From NCBI RefSeq assembly GCF_932526225.1, contig NC_064034.1, positions 20,735,747-20,799,746 on the forward strand: 64,000 nt of DNA, written 5' to 3'. The notes beneath the pieces are model-generated. The model was not told the DNA's origin. It made no database searches and saw only the letters and a list, made by a program, of their open reading frames with translations. A program made the translations under genes and the position numbers. Below, piece by piece: positions 33,662-44,471 of this stretch (the first letter of the stretch is position 1; each line of letters opens with the position of its first letter). This DNA comes from Nematostella vectensis (taxonomy: Eukaryota > Cnidaria > Anthozoa > Actiniaria > Edwardsiidae).

Positions 33662-35471
33662 ATGATGGGGAGTAACAACAGTACGAAGTCGCAGCCTGAG
33701 GAATACGTCGTGTACAACTTAATAATAGATGGAAGCACTGGAGTGAAAATCGCTTTCCACGTCTTCACAATCTCCGTCCTCGTCGCCACGCTATGCGGAA
33801 ACACCATCGTTATTTCCCTCGTCCTCTTTGACAAACACCTGCGCAACTTTTTCAACATGCTGATTCTGAATCTCGCTGTGTCAGATTTGCTTTGTGGGCT
33901 CTTCGCTGCGTTGTTTTACAGTGGAATGATCAAAAGTATTATTAAGGAGAGCCCTATGGGGGATCTAGAAGTGGTGGCATGCCGTGCAGTTCTTTGCGCA
34001 TCAGGAATATCATCCAAAGTCTCCATCATCACCATTGCCACCATCTCTGTAGAGCGTTACGTGGTGGTAAAACACCCCTTGAGATCGCGAGTGAGGAGGC
34101 TGAGTGTGGCAAGGGTAGTGGTGGGTATCTGGTGCCTGGGACTAGTGGCTTCCACGCCTTCGACCATATACTTCACCAACCAGCACCGCAGTCACCGCGA
34201 GCAAAGAATGCTGTCGTGCTACCAGGTGACGTCGGCGGAGCTGCCCTCGCAGGTCAGCGTGGCGGCAGAACTCGCGTTCAGTTTCCTCGTGCCTATGGCC
34301 GTCATTCTCTACACGTCTTGTCAGGTGAGGGGTTGCGAGGGGGCGTGAAAGGTGAAAGTCCCTTTACAGGGGTGGAGCTAGGATTTTAAAATAGGGGGAG
34401 GGATAATGGCCGGATAGTAAGCTTATACAGTAACTGACCCAGTGGGTCTTGGCAGGTCACATAGATATAACAATACTTCATGTTGGATTGGATTTGTCGC
34501 AAAGTCAAGCAGGCCAAGGAAAATGGACCGTACCTCTTAATTTTTTTTTACTCAAAAAGGCGGCGGTAGGGGGGGGACATCCCCCCAATCCAATCCCCTG
34601 TATCCGCCCTTGCGAAAAAGGGCTTTAAAGCCCTTTTTCTACAAGAAGTTGAACCGTCACTACGTGACGATAAACAATGTTGTAAAATATAAACTTTATA
34701 TATTCAAACACTATTTATGCTGACTGCAGGGCTAAGGCTCTAATTTATATTAAAACGAATTCCCAATTTCCCAGTAAGTATACAAAATAGACTGTTACAA
34801 TGTCTTAAAAAATGCTTAAAAAACTATTAAAAATCGCTTGTTCCATATTTCAATATACTTATAGCTGAAGCATTGAAAGCCTAGCTGTGCATTTTAGAAC
34901 TATTTACTTTTAAGCACTACTCAACTCGTACGAAATCGCGTACGATTTCACAAAAGACTGTTGAGTTCTCACGTGTCCGTAAAATGTAGGAGTGCGCCTT
35001 AGTGTGAAAAGGGAGTCTGGACACCAACGTTTTAGATTACCACAGATTTCCCGCGCGCTTGCCCCAGACTATTTTAGACCAAGAAAAACTACGGTCATGA
35101 TGTAAATGTAAAAGAACATTGTACTGTTTGCAACGTATCAAATAAACACACGTGACATACTTTTTTTCCAGATCATCAAAGCTCTCTGGTGCCAACAAGC
35201 GGTCCAAGGCGCAAACCTTGTGGTACTCCGTGCACGAAGGCATGTCACTAAGATAATTATCAGTGTGGCTGTGGCTTTTGATACATTCTACCTGCCATGG
35301 GCAATCCTGATGATTCTGCTACTAACTAAGAGAATGAATATATTGAACGATTTACCAATGGCGGTAATGTATGTAGTTACACTTTGTAGCTCTTGTGCAA
35401 ATCCAATCCTTTACTTGATTAATAGCAGGAGGTTTAGGACGCGCATGAGAAGATTACTATGTTGCGAATGA
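33662..35471 (+). CDS. Class A (rhodopsin-like) G-protein-coupled receptor, two exons
   Basis: Exon 1 is 33662-34324 and exon 2 is 35172-35471. They join in phase 0 (CAG/GTGAGG donor, TTTTCCAG acceptor) to give 320 residues. The frame is open upstream but 33662 is the first ATG (ATGATGGGG). TM1 has CGNTIVI at 45-51 and TM2 LNLAVSDLLCG at 69-79. Conserved cysteines for the extracellular disulfide are at 107 and 186. TM3 ends SVERYVVVKHP, so the DRY motif reads ERY. The intron falls just after TM5, in the third intracellular loop. TM6 has FDTFYLPW in place of CWxP. TM7 has NPILYL. The tail is short and ends LLCCE, a possible palmitoylation site. One N-glycosylation site (NNST) lies near the N-terminus. 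Ligand unknown; by eye it resembles cnidarian peptide or amine receptors. Confidence 0.9.
34610..34640. repeat. Perfect palindrome in the GPCR intron
   Basis: AAAAAGGGC and GCCCTTTTT flank TTTAAA to form a 24-base perfect palindrome within the intron 34325-35171. The rest of the intron shows no gene. Confidence 0.6.
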
Positions 35472-35558
35472 AAGAATATTAGACTGATACAATATACTGA
35501 AGGCAGTAAAAACTTTAGGAATCTCACTTCCTTTACTTGTTCACTAGCAGGAGCTCAA

Positions 35559-35626
35559 TAGTCTCCTATATGCAGTCGTTGTGACCTTACGCAGGACAGA
35601 GATCAGACCAACTGCATAAGAGACTA
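35559..35626. mobile_element. Small MITE-like palindromic element
   Basis: About 68 bp bounded by TAGTCTCCTATATGCAGT and ACTGCATAAGAGACTA, imperfect inverted copies. It shares the TAGTCTCC terminus with the element at 27382-27468. It lies just downstream of the GPCR stop codon, possibly inside its 3' untranslated region. Confidence 0.5.
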
Positions 35627-36233
35627 GAGTTCAATGGTCACAAAAAAAGGTATGCTGTTCAGTAATTAGGGCTCAGTCTCCACAAGTCCAGAACAGCTGT
35701 GAGGGGGACTGGTAAAGCTCACCTCAGGCAAGTAGCCAAGGGGGGGGACTTTACAGTCAGCTTAAACGGTACCACTATGAATTAGAACATGGTAAATAGG
35801 AGAAAATTGTCCGGGTAAATGAACCTTCCTGTTCAAACTTCTGGCTTTAGCCCTTGATGATGTTGTACATGAATGTACAACTATGCAGCAGTTGTCAAAA
35901 CAATCATGGGAATTTTCTTAACTAAACTGTATACCTGGGGTCAGTCCCTGGAATAGTTGTTCTATTTTCATCTTTCCATTGAGAACATTTGTTCTTATTT
36001 GTTCCTTGTGCTTCAATGTGAAAATTATTGTTCTCATCTTTCTTCTGTAAAAATTATCAATCTTTCGGTTTGAATTGAAAAACACAGTACGTTCTATTTG
36101 TTCTGACAGCTTTCCTTCCTGAATAAAATAAAATAATCTTTAATTAAAAAATGGAATCAGCAAAGTGATCATGACAACAGTCATGGTGGGGATGGTTGTG
36201 ATGATTATAATGATGATTTAACAAAAACCTTAC

Positions 36234-39032
36234 CTCATCTTGAAGAGCCTTAACCAAAAACTCCCTAGCCTTGTTCCGCATAGTCTCTGTCTTCAAGTCG
36301 CATTTAACGTCAATTGCAGGCTTCTCTTTTTCCTCCTCTACAATAAAATGCTTCCATTTTCTAAAGATTTCTTTTGCAAGTTGACAGACATCTTGACATG
36401 TATGCTTTCGTAAGGAGTTGATTGTGTGACCAATTTGTGTTGACAGAAGAACAGCTTTTGATGGGGTTTTGGCCTTCAGTTCTTGCAGTGCAGAGAGGAT
36501 ATCTTCTGGAGTAGATAGGTCACTTTCTAGCTGGAGTTTTAAGCGCTTGACATCTTCTACTACAACGACTTTCTGGAAGTAGAATAAGCATTGCTGGTGT
36601 GATAATATTCATAACTTAGTTAAAATATACAATGCAATATAACATCAAGTATTTTCAATTGTAACAATGATAAAGGAGTGGTTGATCAACATTCTTTAAA
36701 ATGAAGCTAAAAGTCAACCCACTGCGATGGCATTATAGCTTGTGCATCAAGAATTCACTACATTACAGATACCCTCAAGAATGCAGGACACTGTCTCTAG
36801 CTGTGATTGGGGGCTGCCGTGCTTTAGACTCCCGCCCCCCACATGAAGGACTTGTCCATACATTTATTTTAATTCAGCCACTTCCCCTCTTGTCAAATGA
36901 TGACAAACACCATTAGAATTTGTGGTATGGGTTAATTGATTGTTGGATTCTAGTTACGATTAGTTTATTGAGGGCTGAACCAGTTACTTTTCCATTAAGT
37001 TTTATTCTTTCAGGGGCCTTTTAGGGTTAGGTTTAGTTTATCAGGAGCTTACTTAGTAACTTTTCAGGTTTCTTAGTTTTATCGGGTCGTTTTAAAGGAA
37101 GACCCCCAAAAGTATTCTGAATTATTACTGGGATACCTGTGGTAGCCCAGTTATAAATTGCAACTGTTTTTTTTCCCGTGGTCCCGGAAAATCTGCAATA
37201 TTTCGCAATACCCCAAGAGCCTTTGCGTCATAGTCAATACTTCGCTTGTTCACTTCAAGACAGGAGATGCGCCATGTTGGATTTGAGATTTCATCCGAGC
37301 ATTAGCTTATATTTGTGCAGGTAAAAAAGGCAACTTTGGCAATTATATTATTGCAAATGCAATCAAAGCTTTTCTATCTATAATGCTATTGTCCAAATTC
37401 ATGTCAATTTGAATTTTTACTGCATATTTCCTTCGTCGATTCATGATACGATTAGTTGCAGACCCGACCCGTAGGGCCGTAGAGAAAGAAACAAGTGTTC
37501 GGGAGCTTTCTTCAAGGCCAAAATTTGAGGTGCTTTAGCTTTATACACTCAGGAATGAAGTAAAGTTAATTACATTTATTGCTTATATGTGCATTTTGTA
37601 TTTTGGTGGGAAAACGGCTGATATTGTCAACAAGGTAATGCTAGGGAATGCTGTTGAGACAAAAAATAAATTGTGGCTAATAATCGCAGGTTTATTGAAA
37701 CAATTTATTTATTACAATACTTACTGCTACTAAATTAAAAAAAAGAGAGTTTGTTTTTTTGTAATATTTCTCATTATTATTGTTCCCCCAATGCTGCTCT
37801 TCCTAAGTGATGCTCTAAAATTCGCCATGAATATGCTAATATCTTAAAACATTTTTTGCTTAGTATTCAGATTTTATTACAAACCCTTATAGTTAGAAAA
37901 TAGCAAGGTCTCCAGTGGGAGACCGGAGTTCCAAGAAAGGAAGAAGCAGCTCCCATTTGTGTCTATATATCTGTCTTCACATCTGTTTCTATATTTTTTT
38001 AAATTTCACAGCAAATACACCCAAGGAATGTTTGGCCATAGCCCCCCTTGTTACATCCATGGTATTCTAGAAGTTAACCAGATAGGCGTAGTCTTTCCTG
38101 AAGGAGTAATTCAAACAGCACCAGAAATATAGGGCCAGCTCATTGTCTCACAAGAGTAGCTGTTGGAAAACAACTTGGTGGACTAAATATATCTTTTGAC
38201 TTTCCAGATTATTTGTTTGAAAATTGCTGTATCCGAAAAACTGTTTTGACCCCCCCCCCCCCCCCCCCCAAATGTGCTATCACTTATAACAATTTTCAAA
38301 CACATTTTCTATGACAGTGCTCTGCTGTGGATTATATCTCTTTCTATGTAGTTTGTGTATGCTAGTGTATGCTCTCTACACTGCTGTATGATAGCATTTG
38401 GTAGAAATTTACACTATAAAAGATAGGACAATCAGTCATGTCCACTTTCATGGTGAGTCCCCCCCCCCAATCAAACCTGGAGAGTTGGTGCTTCTTACCA
38501 TTCTTGCCCCAATCAGTAGTGTTATGATATGGCATTTATAATATAACTCAAGATTTTACAAATGTTTTTAGTATATCCAGGCGGTATCATTATGGCCAAA
38601 AATATTGTCATACATATACACAGGTAACCCATCAGGTATCCCAGTCAACCCTGCGCGCAGGGTCTTGTTTTTGTCATTGTGTGCAATTTACTTACAATCA
38701 ATTGTAATTTTTATCAAAAACAAAAAAAGGACGACATAAAAAACATTATTTCCTTTAATGAAATCGTAGTAGCAACATAAGCTAGATAGAACAGAGTAAC
38801 ATACAGTATTTTAGATAGATTTTAGATAGATGAGCTAGGCGATGGTCACTACATACTTATACTTGCTTTTGTATGCAATAAACAAATCGAATGATTTAAG
38901 GTTTAGAGTTAGGTGAATCATTGTTCTTACCGGTAAAGATTCTATGGTAACTTGCTTTGTTTTTGGTGGAGACTTTTCTCGTATCCTCTCTGGTCTTGGT
39001 TCACGACTTCTTCGTACGATAAACTTATCCAT
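36234..39032 (-). CDS. TCEANC2: TCEANC2-like protein (TFIIS N-terminal domain), first two coding exons
   Basis: Exon 1 is 39032-38931 (34 codons, MDKFIVRRSREP through TIESLP) and exon 2 is 36572-36234 (113 codons). Both junctions are phase 0, with a CCG/GTAAGA donor, a CTTCCAG acceptor and a GAG/GTAAGG donor. Exon 2 encodes KVVVVEDVKRLKLQLES and LKAKTPSKAVLLSTQIGH, then RKHTCQDVCQLAKEIFRKWK. This is a TFIIS N-terminal (LW-type) helical domain. The start and the TIESL/VVVVED region closely resemble vertebrate TCEANC2, a nuclear transcription-elongation-related protein. The family also has a central TFIIS-like domain. An exon for it should follow exon 2 at lower coordinates, but I could not find it between 33 and 36 kb. 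The 2.36-kb intron 36573-38930 has no gene. Confidence 0.82.
38637..38662. repeat. Dispersed palindromic motif TATCCCAGTCAACC-CTGCGCGCAG
   Basis: The string TATCCCAGTCAACC followed by the palindrome CCTGCGCGCAGG and TCT occurs here and, with one base changed, at about 10930-10961 and 23800-23831 in the duplicated transporter flanks. It lies in the TCEANC2 intron. It may be an end of a dispersed element, but limits and duplication cannot be set. Confidence 0.4.
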
Positions 39033-39453
39033 TTCACCGCGCTCTTGTTTGAAAAAAATAAACATTTGCCGAGTGACCGCGCTGAAGCCTGGTTACTAAG
39101 TTTTCGCAAACAGGAATACCGTGTTCTGAATCATGACAAACAAAAAACGAAAAGGTAACAAAAGGGGTCTATTTTTATTGCAAACAGCATGATACTGTTT
39201 CCAGTTGTGGAATTTTGTAAAGCTATTCGTCCCGGAAACCCCCTTCAAACCCGACGAAATAATAGTCTGGTCACGCGAATAGTCCGATTAAAAAGAGGAG
39301 TTTAAAGCTCCCGTTGGCGAATAAGAACAGCGGGTATTTTTTAGGTATTTTTTAAGAGGTATTTTAGAATATCCTGACGATTACCCCTATCCCTTTTACC
39401 CTGAAGAACTCCCCTCCCCCAAAGTTCATTGTAGATACAATTGCAGGTTGCAG

Positions 39454-42400
39454 TTAATAATCCTTAGTAAAGGCCATCAAGGCGAGACACAGCGACAAAG
39501 CAGTCCTCACAGACCAGATTTTCTCCCTCGCGGCGCCAGCTTTGACGGTAGGCACCACGTTGGTCGGGTCTTGGTCATTTGGGCAGAAAGGGTTATAGGG
39601 GTCCAGCGGGGCAACCATGGATGCCTGGCAGTGCTCTTTGGATACTTTTAAATCGCATCTCTTACTCTCCGCAAGCAAGCTTAGAAACAAGAAATTATTC
39701 GGTTATTTTTGTTAGATTGCAATTATCCCTGTAGACTTCCCATCTGTCGTCTGCCTACCTACCTCTATGTAGCCTGCCATTCAGGCGTTTACCCGGTGTT
39801 TTTATAGCGAAAAATCAGCCTCGAGCTTTTCGTATCCGCCATTTTGCTCAAAATCAAAGATGGCGGCTACGGAACGGTCGAGGCTGGTTTTCGCTAGAAA
39901 CACCGGGTAAACGCCTGAATGGCAGGCTAGCCTCAATGTCTGTCAATATCCGTCAATATCAATAGCCATAAAAACAGTTAGGAATAAAAACAACTTACCT
40001 GCATAGAGCTGGGTCTGTTCTATTCGCCCGGAACTTAGCGAAGAATCCCTCGTTGCATTTTCTACTTTTCTCGACTAACTTGTCCCTGTCACACGGAACA
40101 AGTGCTTTCAGCATTGGTGAAATTTGGGTTCTATTGACGGCCTCGCCGAGTTGCACTCCGCAGTATGTAACGTCAAGATTATAAGAGCTTAGCATAAGGG
40201 AGAAAACCTTCTCTATCTCTGTTCTTAAGCCAGGCATCTGCTGCAGCAGAGTCCCAAAACACTTTTGGAAGACGATGTCGTGCGCACATGTAGTCATGTT
40301 CTTATACAACACGCTTCAAATTAAAAGAAAGAGCGGCAAAGTTAGTGTGAAAAAGATTGGACATAGGCTGTACATGCTTTGATAGCTCTTGAGGGGAATA
40401 CGTGGTGGGCAGAGGGCGGGGTTGGGTTGGGGACCCTCGACTTTTCTGTACACGATTTTTTTAGTCTTAAAGATCGGACAACGGCATTCCTTGTTTTAGG
40501 GGCATAAGCGTCGGGCAAAGGGTGGGTTGGGATTAGGTGAGAAAGATTACGCTGTACAGTGTTTATTCAACACGCAATAATGAATTTAGTATGAACAAGG
40601 TTGGGTTAAACAATGCTGTGAACGCAGGGCCGCGTGTGTCCTTGTGCTACGGCACAAGTGCCAAGTAGCTTCATGTAGTCACGATCTTATTCAGCCTAGT
40701 CCCAGGCGTAAGACAGCGCTTTGGCTCTGTGTCGAGTTCACCCACAGAACGGGGATATGATTTCCTGTGACATCACAACTATTACCGACCACAGAAACCC
40801 CAAGAAGAAACCCGGGTAAGAGGGCAGGGGACTAGGGACTAGGCTAGCTCTTCGTGAATTAAAAAAAAAAGAACAAGAAAACAAATCAATTTGGATAACT
40901 CTATGGCGAATTTAAAGATTGAAATGGGGGAGGGTAGTAGGGTAGGTATGGAATTAGCCCGGTTTTTGAAGGGGAATACTAATTTTGAGGGTGAATACTT
41001 AATATGCGGTCAGTTCCGACGGCCGTCGTATAGTACAGCTGCGACGGCCAATCATAGACGGTTATTCTATTCCGACGGCCGTCGTACGATGGCTATTCAT
41101 TTCCGACGTACGTTGCATCTATTCTATTCCTACGGCCGTCGAAGGACGGCTATTCAGTTCCGACGGCCAATTCATCCGGTGAACTTTAAACATAACCTGC
41201 CTATATTACTACCAAACGTGGTCTCAAGTCACAGTTAGACTCAAAGAAAATAGCCGTGAAAAAAAAGTCTCTGATTGAATGATAGGGAAAGCGATGCGAC
41301 GAAGTGGAGAAAGTAAAAAAAAAGAAGATGCTGAATATATTGACGAAAAAAATGCTTGTTTTCGAGCACCATGTATTAGAATAACAAGATCAAATACTGA
41401 GATGACAAGACTGTAAACAAAAAGACGGGCTAATCTTATAATTTATTAAGACAATAAATAACACATCTTTATAAAATAAATATATTCAGCATCTTCTTTT
41501 TCCCTACTTCCTCCACATCGTCGCATCGCTTTCCCTATCATTCAATCAGAGACTTTTTTTCACTGCTATTTTCTTTGACTCTAACTGTGACTTGAGACCA
41601 CGTTTGGTAGTAATATAGGCAGGTTATGTTTAACGTTCAACGGCTGAATTGGCCGTCGGAACTGAAAAGCCGTCCTTCGACGGCCGTCGGAATAGAATAG
41701 ATGCGACGTACGTCGGAACTGAATAGCCATCGTACGACGGTCGTCGTAATAGAATAACCGTCTATGGTTGGCTGTCGCAGCTGGACTATACGACGGCCGT
41801 CGGAACTGACCGCAAGATAATGTATTCACCCCCAAAATTAGTATTCTCCTTCAAAAACCGGGCTGATTCCATACCTACCCTACTACTGGGGAGGGGATTA
41901 AGAAGTGAGGGAGGGGGGATGGACATTTAATTTTGTCAGCCACCGCCTTGTCCCAATAAAAGAAACAACGTTTTTACAATTGTAATCATGGTATTCAGAT
42001 GTCACCTACTTTCATAAATAAAATAAGATAGTCCAATTTAGTGTCTCACTGTTTTAGCGTTTCATTTCAATCCACATATTTAGCAATATCATATTTAGCA
42101 TAATCAGAGTACTGTAAACATGTTTAGAATGTTTGTATGGATAGAGCAGAAGGTACTGTCTTTGGCCTATTAGCATTCTAAGATCACGTGACAGGCAGTG
42201 AGTGATTGACAGACTGAACTGTACCTGCAGTTTGCACCAGGATCCGAAGCCATGCCACCAATGAACTGCCGCTGACACACAGCTACATCCTTCATCACCA
42301 TAGACTGGTCGCACTGCGCATGCGCTGAACCTAAACCTACAGCACACGCATATCTGTACATTTAACCTTGTTTTTTTTTTTACACAAACATTTTCACTTT

Positions 42401-42914
42401 CTAAAGTGCGATTAAATTTGTAAAAAAAAAAAAAAAATGTAACGGCAACAGTTATTACATCAACACTGAATAAAACTCCCTAGCCACAGGGAACCCGAGA
42501 GGTCCACATTGCTACATACGGGACAATAAGAGGTTTTAAAAAGCTAATTAAATAAGTGAATAGGAAGGTTTGAGAAATTGCTAACCGGTCTATAGAGCGT
42601 GATGGAAGAATCGATTTTCTCTGTACACTAAGTTTTGATTGTAAGGCTTTTTAATACAAAATGTCAGACACAATCTGGTGTTACAAGCCTTTTTGATAGA
42701 ATAAAAACCGATAGACCGAAATTCAACTGGCGGATTATTGTTTTTTCGTTTCTAGATAGGAAAAAAGTGTAGTAAGTGAGAAATTCGCTTCCATCGCACA
42801 CCTGTACTTGTACAATAACAAACATGGCCCGCACTCTAGTATATTTTTAAAAATGCACCTGGAATCAAACTTACACACAGCAAAGGCGGCCAGAACAAGA
42901 ATCCGACTTCTCAT
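39454..42914 (-). CDS. Secreted cysteine-rich protein, possibly GPI-anchored, four exons, 230 aa
   Basis: Exons 42914-42875, 42336-42225, 40313-39999 and 39679-39454 join with matching phases (1, 2, 2) and consensus GT-AG sites (GTAAGT, GTACAG and GTAAGT donors). The total is 693 bases including the stop. The joined start encodes MRSRILVLAAFAVCLGSAHA, a clear signal peptide with an AHA cleavage site that exists only when exons 1 and 2 are spliced; this strongly supports the model. The mature part has well over ten cysteines and NMT and NRT glycosylation sites. After a Pro-rich linker it ends in a hydrophobic tail (TALSLCLALMAF) that could be a GPI signal or a short membrane anchor. I do not recognise the family. 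The cysteine spacing and helical look recall DUF19/T20D4.11-type extracellular domains, but that is weak. Introns 2 and 3 host foldback elements. Confidence 0.72.
39770..39929. mobile_element. MITE with long terminal inverted repeats (TA target)
   Basis: About 160 bp with inverted arms of roughly 50 bases, beginning GCCTGCCATTCAGGCGTTTA and ending with its complement. Both ends abut TA, consistent with a Tc1/mariner-type TA target duplication. It lies in the third intron of the secreted cysteine-rich gene. Confidence 0.75.
40934..41886. mobile_element. Foldback element with ~409-bp inverted arms and internal GACGGCCGTC palindromes
   Basis: Arms at about 40934-41342 and 41478-41886 are inverted near-copies around a 135-bp AT-rich centre. 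Each arm carries several copies of a motif built on TTCCGACGGCCGTCG, itself palindromic, spaced by AATAGAATA-like strings. The element lies in the second intron of the secreted cysteine-rich gene. No transposase is encoded. The open frames on both strands repeating FRRPSYS are produced by the motif and its symmetry. Confidence 0.8.
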
Positions 42915-44471
42915 GATTATCGGTTGCTGAATGCAATGTGACCTGTCTGCCAAGGAAGACCAACTTATGTATATAGCACGATTTGCTATTCAAAGCAATG
43001 AACGCCGGATAAAATATAGATATGGATTTATATTCAATTTGAATTTCAAATTTACACACAAAATGAAACGCGCATAGCAGGTGTTTTATATAATACGAGA
43101 CAAAGAGTCACATCTATTTACTTAATGTAATGCAATCCTTTGGACTGTCAACCCAATGTGATAGGCCTATAGCGGATCCAGGGGGTGTTAACTTTCCTTA
43201 CTTCGGCTGCCAACTGAGGGGGAAGGGATGATATTGACAGGGCTCTGAAGGGTTTGACCTCTCAGGGCTACAAAATCTAAAGAAGACGGGACATGCTCCT
43301 CCGGATACATTTATGGCGTTTGATAATTACAAATTGAAACGCTCATTTCAAATTTAATGCTAAATTACTCATCATTACTTCTATTACACGAGAATGTAAA
43401 AGTTGGAAGTAACTTTTATCATTAGAAACGTGAAAATATCAAATATGTTGATATTTCATCTAGAAATGTGATTTGTATTTTTGCTAAACTACATTAAGAA
43501 ATCCATCTTACGTATACCGTATGGGCCTGTTTGGCGGGGGGGACGGGGGCTTAGTTTTAGGGCTTCTACAGTGCCGTAGCAGGACTCGAAATATCGCGGG
43601 GGGGGCACAATACAGAAACATTAAGGAAATATTGGGGGGGGGCACAGCCACACCCGACTGGTCATTTCCTTATAATTTTTTAAAACAAATTGGGGGGCAC
43701 GTGTCTCCAGTGCCCCACCCCCTGCTACGTTCTAAGAGGAGTGGTTCCAAAAAGATGGCTTCTAAGAGGGGTGGTTCGAAAAAAATGGCTTCTAAGAGAG
43801 GTGGTTTCAAAAAGATATATTACAATGGTTAAACCATCACCAATAGAGTATGGTGACATCACACATTATTTCTAGAATAACCGTGAAGTACGTGATTAAC
43901 TTGTTGATATTTGTTTAGATTTCTTAAATACAATTTAGTGGGCGAAAGTTGATGGAAGAATGCTCATTTCCTTGTTGTTCAGTAGAGTTTATTGTGCGAC
44001 AAAATCTAGACAAAGATATTGGGTCGACAGAGATACGAGACAAACCATGGGGGACTTGTACTTGTGACTTTTTGTGTGGCAAGCTTTCTCTCCTATTTTC
44101 ATTTAAAGATTTTTATTTTTTCGTGGCCCCTAAGCATTTCTGTGTTTATTTTGACGTGGGTCACGTGATTGCTTATTGCAAGTCGCCTATTAGCCTCCGC
44201 ATGAGAAAACAGGGGAATCCTCGGGAGTTTGTCCAAATGTCCGCAATTTCTTTGACAAGATATCCACTTAACGGGTAAAAAAAAGGGAATTCTAATTTTT
44301 CAAGATTCGAGAATTCACTGTAAACTGATCTGACATAAATTGCAATGACTACAAAATTGCTCCGTAGCAGTTTTTTGTGGAATATAGAAGAACCACGTTT
44401 TTCAACCTTATCATACTCCTTATCACAGTATCACAAGCTAATTTTTGTGATACATGATCAAAATGTACTTA
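42915..44471. other. Intergenic stretch between the cysteine-rich gene and FGF
   Basis: No gene is supported. 43731-43815 holds three copies of a 30-base repeat containing TTCTAAGAGGGGTGGTTCGA, which gives the repetitive ORF 43521-43832. G-rich runs occur at about 43535-43650. The ORF at 43949-44278 has no motif. Confidence 0.5.

Noticed and set aside
40891-41835. Matching ORFs with FRRPSYS repeats on opposite strands
   Set aside because: Products of the foldback element's inverted arms and palindromic motif.
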